DNA of 64,000 nucleotides from an uncultured Geobacter sp. (lineage in GTDB: Bacteria; Desulfobacterota; Desulfuromonadia; Geobacterales; Geobacteraceae): assembly GCA_937886325.1 (NCBI GenBank), contig CALABV010000119.1, positions 1-64,000 on the forward strand, read 5' to 3'. The position numbers and the translations under genes are program-made. The notes below the pieces were generated by a model, which was given only the letters and a program-made list of their open reading frames with translations, made no database searches and was not told the DNA's origin. This document shows positions 61,328 to 64,000 of this stretch, one piece after another. Each line of letters begins with the position of its first letter. Within the stretch, counting starts at the first letter, position 1.

Positions 61328-63318
61328 CAGAGGATACCGGTCAGGAGCAGGAACTCGTTCAGGAGATAGCCGCTGGAGAACGCAAGAAGGCTGACGAACA
61401 CTCCGATAGCAAACGCGACCTTCGTACCCCTTTCCTTCTGCATGACCAGAAACTGGGCGATGCAGGGGATGAAGAGGGTCAGGGTCACGGCTGCGACGGT
61501 AAGCTGGCGGGCATCGAGGAGCCCCTTGGTTTGAAGGTCGTAGAGCCCCGCGGCCCCGTAGTCGCGTCGGAAGAAGCCGAAGATGAAGGCAATGGCCGTC
61601 TCCTTGGGCAGGCCGATGGCTGCCATTACCGGTTGCATCCAGGACACGAGCGTCTGGAAGAAGTTGGTTATCTTGCCGAGCCAGAGGAGGACCGATGCCA
61701 GGATGAAGAGGGGAAGGATCTCAATCAGATACCACTGCATCCTGGAATAGGTCTTGGTCAGTACGTTGGAGAGCTGCGGCAGGCGCATGGGCGGCAGTTC
61801 CATGTAGAACATGGGAGATTCGCCCGGCACCACCCGGGAGGCCAGCAGGCCGACCAGCAGGAAGATGAGGAGCATGCATGCGCTCCACACGGCGAGCGCG
61901 CCCGGAAACTTGGAGAGAAGGGCGAGGATGACGCCCAGTTGGGCCGAACAGGGGATCGCCAGGGCCAGGAGCAGGGTGGCGATGACCCGCTCGCGAACCG
62001 TCTCCAGGGTCCGGGTGACCATGGTGGCCATGGTATCGCAGCCGAAGCCGAGCACCATGGGGATGACCGCCCGGCCGGTGAGGCCTATCTTCTTGAACAG
62101 CCGGTCCACGAGGAGGGCGAGGCGGGGAAAGTAGCCGCTATCCTCAAGGATGGAAAAGAAGAGGAAGAAGGTGGTCACGATGGGCAGGATGATGCCGACG
62201 GCATAGCGCAGCCCGAGGGTGATAATCCCGTACTCACCCACGAACAGTTCGCGAAGGATCTCCCACGGAACGACCTTGTTGACCAGGGAAACCATCCAGG
62301 GGTTGAAGTATCCCTCCAGAACCGTTCCCTCCAGAAAATCCACCAGAGTCCCGGCGCCGAATTCGCCGACAAACTTGTAGAGACCGAAGTAGAGCGCCGC
62401 GACCAGCAACGGCACGCCGGTCAGGGGGCGCACGGCCCAACCGGAGAGGCGCTCTCCGAAAACCGGCGTCCTATTGGCGGATGCATGAAAAACCCCGTCC
62501 AGAAGTCCTTTCACCACAGCCTTCCGTTCCAGGGAAAGCTCAAGGTGAAAGGAATCCCTGCGGGCGAACATCTTTTCACGAACCTTTTCCTCGATGGCCG
62601 CGTATTCGGCCCCCTCTGTTTCGCGCACTATGCCGGCGACCTCTTCGTCCCTCTGGAGAAGGAGGAGCGCAAGGGACTTTTTCGAGATCGTGTAGCTCCC
62701 GGCCATCAGGGCGATGATCTCCATGAGATCCGCCTCCAGCCGTTTGCCGTAGCCGAAAATGGCGCGTTTCGAACGCTCGTAGCCGACGATGATCTCCTTC
62801 AGTTCCGGCAGGCCCCGTTTCTTCGCGGCAGCCGCGCCGACCACCGGAATGCCGAGCTTTTCCTGCAGGAGGGGGATATCGATGGATATCCCCATCCTTT
62901 CGGCCTCATCCATGATGTTGATGACGAGAACCACCGGCAGCCCCGCTTCGATGAGCTGGATGGTCATGGAAAGCATCCTCTCCAGGTTCCTGGCATCCAG
63001 GACATGGAGCACCACGTCGGGCGATTCATGGAGAAGGATCTCGCGGGCAACGCGTTCCTCCTCGGTGATGGGAAGGATGGAATACATGCCGGGGGTGTCG
63101 ATAATCTGGCAACTCACGTCGTTGATGACAACGCTTCCCCGCGCCACCTCCACGGACGTGCCGGGATAATTGGAAACGGTGACGTAGGCGCCGGTCAGGG
63201 CATTGAACAGCACGCTCTTGCCCACGTTGGGATTGCCCACGAGCGCCACCTTCCGGCAGCAGTCGCAGGCGCCGTCCGGCGAAGGAATACAGGCAGGTTT
63301 CTTTCCGAATTTCAGCAT
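61327..63318 (-). CDS. feoB: Ferrous iron transporter FeoB
   Basis: The 663-residue protein has an N-terminal GTPase domain with Walker A GNPNVGKSVLFNALTG, G3 DTPGMYS and G4 NIMDEAER. Two Gate-type permease halves follow (ending in transmembrane helices from about residue 250 onward). The cysteine cluster DGACDCCRK at residues 14-22 precedes the GTPase. It imports Fe2+. Start at the ATG at 63318 has GAGAGG upstream; a GTG at 63330 is an alternative. A Fur box lies upstream. Confidence 0.95.
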   Translation of the reverse strand: MLKFGKKPACIPSPDGACDCCRKVALVGNPNVGKSVLFNALTGAYVTVSNYPGTSVEVARGSVVINDVSCQIIDTPGMYSILPITEEERVAREILLHESPDVVLHVLDARNLERMLSMTIQLIEAGLPVVLVINIMDEAERMGISIDIPLLQEKLGIPVVGAAAAKKRGLPELKEIIVGYERSKRAIFGYGKRLEADLMEIIALMAGSYTISKKSLALLLLQRDEEVAGIVRETEGAEYAAIEEKVREKMFARRDSFHLELSLERKAVVKGLLDGVFHASANRTPVFGERLSGWAVRPLTGVPLLVAALYFGLYKFVGEFGAGTLVDFLEGTVLEGYFNPWMVSLVNKVVPWEILRELFVGEYGIITLGLRYAVGIILPIVTTFFLFFSILEDSGYFPRLALLVDRLFKKIGLTGRAVIPMVLGFGCDTMATMVTRTLETVRERVIATLLLALAIPCSAQLGVILALLSKFPGALAVWSACMLLIFLLVGLLASRVVPGESPMFYMELPPMRLPQLSNVLTKTYSRMQWYLIEILPLFILASVLLWLGKITNFFQTLVSWMQPVMAAIGLPKETAIAFIFGFFRRDYGAAGLYDLQTKGLLDARQLTVAAVTLTLFIPCIAQFLVMQKERGTKVAFAIGVFVSLLAFSSGYLLNEFLLLTGIL

Positions 63319-63341
63319 GAATCCTCTCACGCGTTCCTATT

Positions 63342-63360
63342 GTTTATGAAAATCACTTTC
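63342..63360. promoter_or_regulatory. Fur box upstream of feoB
   Basis: GTTTATGAAAATCACTTTC on the plus strand matches the 19-bp Fur consensus at about 13 of 19 positions when read in reverse complement. It lies 24 bases upstream of the feoB ATG, overlapping the expected promoter. Confidence 0.6.
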
Positions 63361-63442
63361 ACCAATTGCCCCTTCCGCCGTTTGGCGTGAAGACCGGCGT
63401 ACGGTCATCGCGCCGAGCCGGTTCACACAAACCGGACGAACG

Positions 63443-63880
63443 TCATTCCTGTTTCCGGCATTTCGGGCAGATACCGTACATCTCCAGCTTGTGGGTTTCC
63501 ACATGGAAGCCGAACTGGTCGGCGACCTCGTTCTGCAGACGCTCGATGGCCTCGTTTTCGAACTCCTGGATCGCTCCGCAGCGTGTGCACACCAGGTGAT
63601 CGTGATGCTCCCCCGCGGTGATGTGCTCGTACCTGCTCTGCCCGTCTCCGAAATGTATCTCGCGGGCAATGCCGCATTCGGCGAAAAGTTTCAGGGTACG
63701 GTACACGGTGGCATAGCCGATGGTTGGATTCTTCGACCGCACCTTCAGATACAGCTCTTCGGTGCTCATGTGGCGGTCCGAGGTGAGAAAAGCGTCAAGG
63801 ACGATATCGCGCTGGCGAGTGGATTTGAGACCCTTTCCGGCAATGAAATCATGGAATTGCTTCTTCTGCACACGTTTCAC
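63443..63880 (-). CDS. fur: Ferric uptake regulator Fur
   Basis: The 145-residue protein has a winged-helix DNA-binding region (FHDFIAGKGLKSTRQRDIVLDAFL, TIGYATVYRTLKLFAECGIA). The metal site HHDHLVCTRCG and C-terminal zinc pair CPKCR are present. Start at GTG 63880 because AGAGGT is seven bases upstream; the longer reading to 63979 has no support. It lies 112 bases upstream of feoB on the same strand and would repress it with Fe2+. A Fur box sits just in front of its own start. Confidence 0.93.
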   Translation of the reverse strand: MKRVQKKQFHDFIAGKGLKSTRQRDIVLDAFLTSDRHMSTEELYLKVRSKNPTIGYATVYRTLKLFAECGIAREIHFGDGQSRYEHITAGEHHDHLVCTRCGAIQEFENEAIERLQNEVADQFGFHVETHKLEMYGICPKCRKQE

Positions 63881-63895
63881 GGGCACACCTCTTTT

Positions 63896-63914
63896 GAAAA
63901 TGATTATCATCATA
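63896..63914. promoter_or_regulatory. Fur box upstream of fur
   Basis: In reverse complement TATGATGATAATCATTTTC matches the 19-bp Fur consensus at 16 of 19 positions. It is 15 bases upstream of the GTG start, so autoregulation is expected. Bases 63915-64000 show nothing further. Confidence 0.75.
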
Positions 63915-64000
63915 CATATCGGGAAAGGTGAAGTCAAGCGCTTCACGCAGGTATCCCTTATACACACCCTTTCGGACATCTTCCCGGCAGCAGAAAGACT

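Noticed and set aside
61192..63390. 732-codon plus-strand frame opposite feoB
   Set aside because: Low-complexity composition rich in H, G, Q, E and D, typical of an antisense shadow of a membrane-protein gene.
1..64000. c-di-GMP (GEMM) riboswitches, CRISPR arrays, insertion sequences
   Set aside because: Looked for because of the GGDEF genes and lineage; no GEMM core, spaced repeats or transposase motifs were seen by eye. A covariance-model scan would be decisive.

Overview
The window is a contiguous piece of a moderately GC-rich Gram-negative chromosome. Its content points to Desulfuromonadales/Geobacteraceae. The pointers are a geopeptide-type radical-SAM maturase with its two-cysteine precursor, a single-chain pyruvate:ferredoxin oxidoreductase, rubrerythrin and rhodanese-ferritin proteins, MglA/roadblock proteins beside mfd, a FeoB system with a FeoA-DtxR regulator, and many PAS/GAF/GGDEF/REC signalling proteins. 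This placement is inferred from gene content and not from a sequence search. No phage, transposase, CRISPR array or rRNA was seen.

Layout. 0-10.5 kb: an SH3/NlpC-P60 lipoprotein, a hybrid histidine kinase, an ankyrin protein, a translationally coupled V4R sensor-diguanylate cyclase pair, a DUF456-type membrane protein, a Bcp peroxiredoxin, a CorA-type transporter, a class II aldolase, a ComEA-like secreted protein and a YidB/DUF937 protein. 10.8-17.1 kb: a zinc-ribbon protein with a metallo-beta-lactamase-fold hydrolase, then a 615-aa conserved unknown followed by a triple-GAF sigma-54 activator. 17.1-18.8 kb: an AT-richer patch of very small genes that looks like a tandemly duplicated and partly decayed two-gene module. 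18.8-26 kb: a cytidylate-kinase-like protein and a complete RND efflux operon (tetR-adaptor-pump-outer membrane factor) with two copies of one palindromic operator.

26-45 kb: the geopeptide RiPP locus, protoporphyrinogen oxidase, a DnaJ/CbpA-type chaperone, two periplasmic PPIases, mfd, mglA and a roadblock gene, then the large pyruvate:ferredoxin oxidoreductase. The DNA-metabolism/secretion block follows in the order tRNA-Ser, ffs (SRP RNA), dnaX, ybaB, recR on the minus strand. 45-60 kb: Skp/OmpH, a rhodanese-ferritin fusion, a four-PAS hybrid kinase, a Crp-family regulator divergent from a GAF protein, a decapitated hybrid kinase, rubrerythrin, an unusual GNAT-histidine-kinase-ATPase fusion, a secreted cysteine-rich protein and an overlapping CheY-CheX/CheC-diguanylate cyclase operon. 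60-64 kb: a cation efflux protein and an iron-uptake block (fur, feoB, a 59-aa zinc-ribbon protein, FeoA-DtxR) with two Fur boxes.

The most interesting items are the geopeptide locus, where a rho-independent terminator separates the peptide gene from its maturase; the GNAT-kinase fusion; the 59-aa gene bridging feoB and the FeoA-DtxR regulator; and the duplicated small-protein module near 17-18.8 kb. Four genes or remnants are too small or too broken to be obvious: the geopeptide (27496-27597), the feo zinc-ribbon (61148-61327), a 55-aa gene (17767-17934) and an Ig-like remnant (50225-50371).
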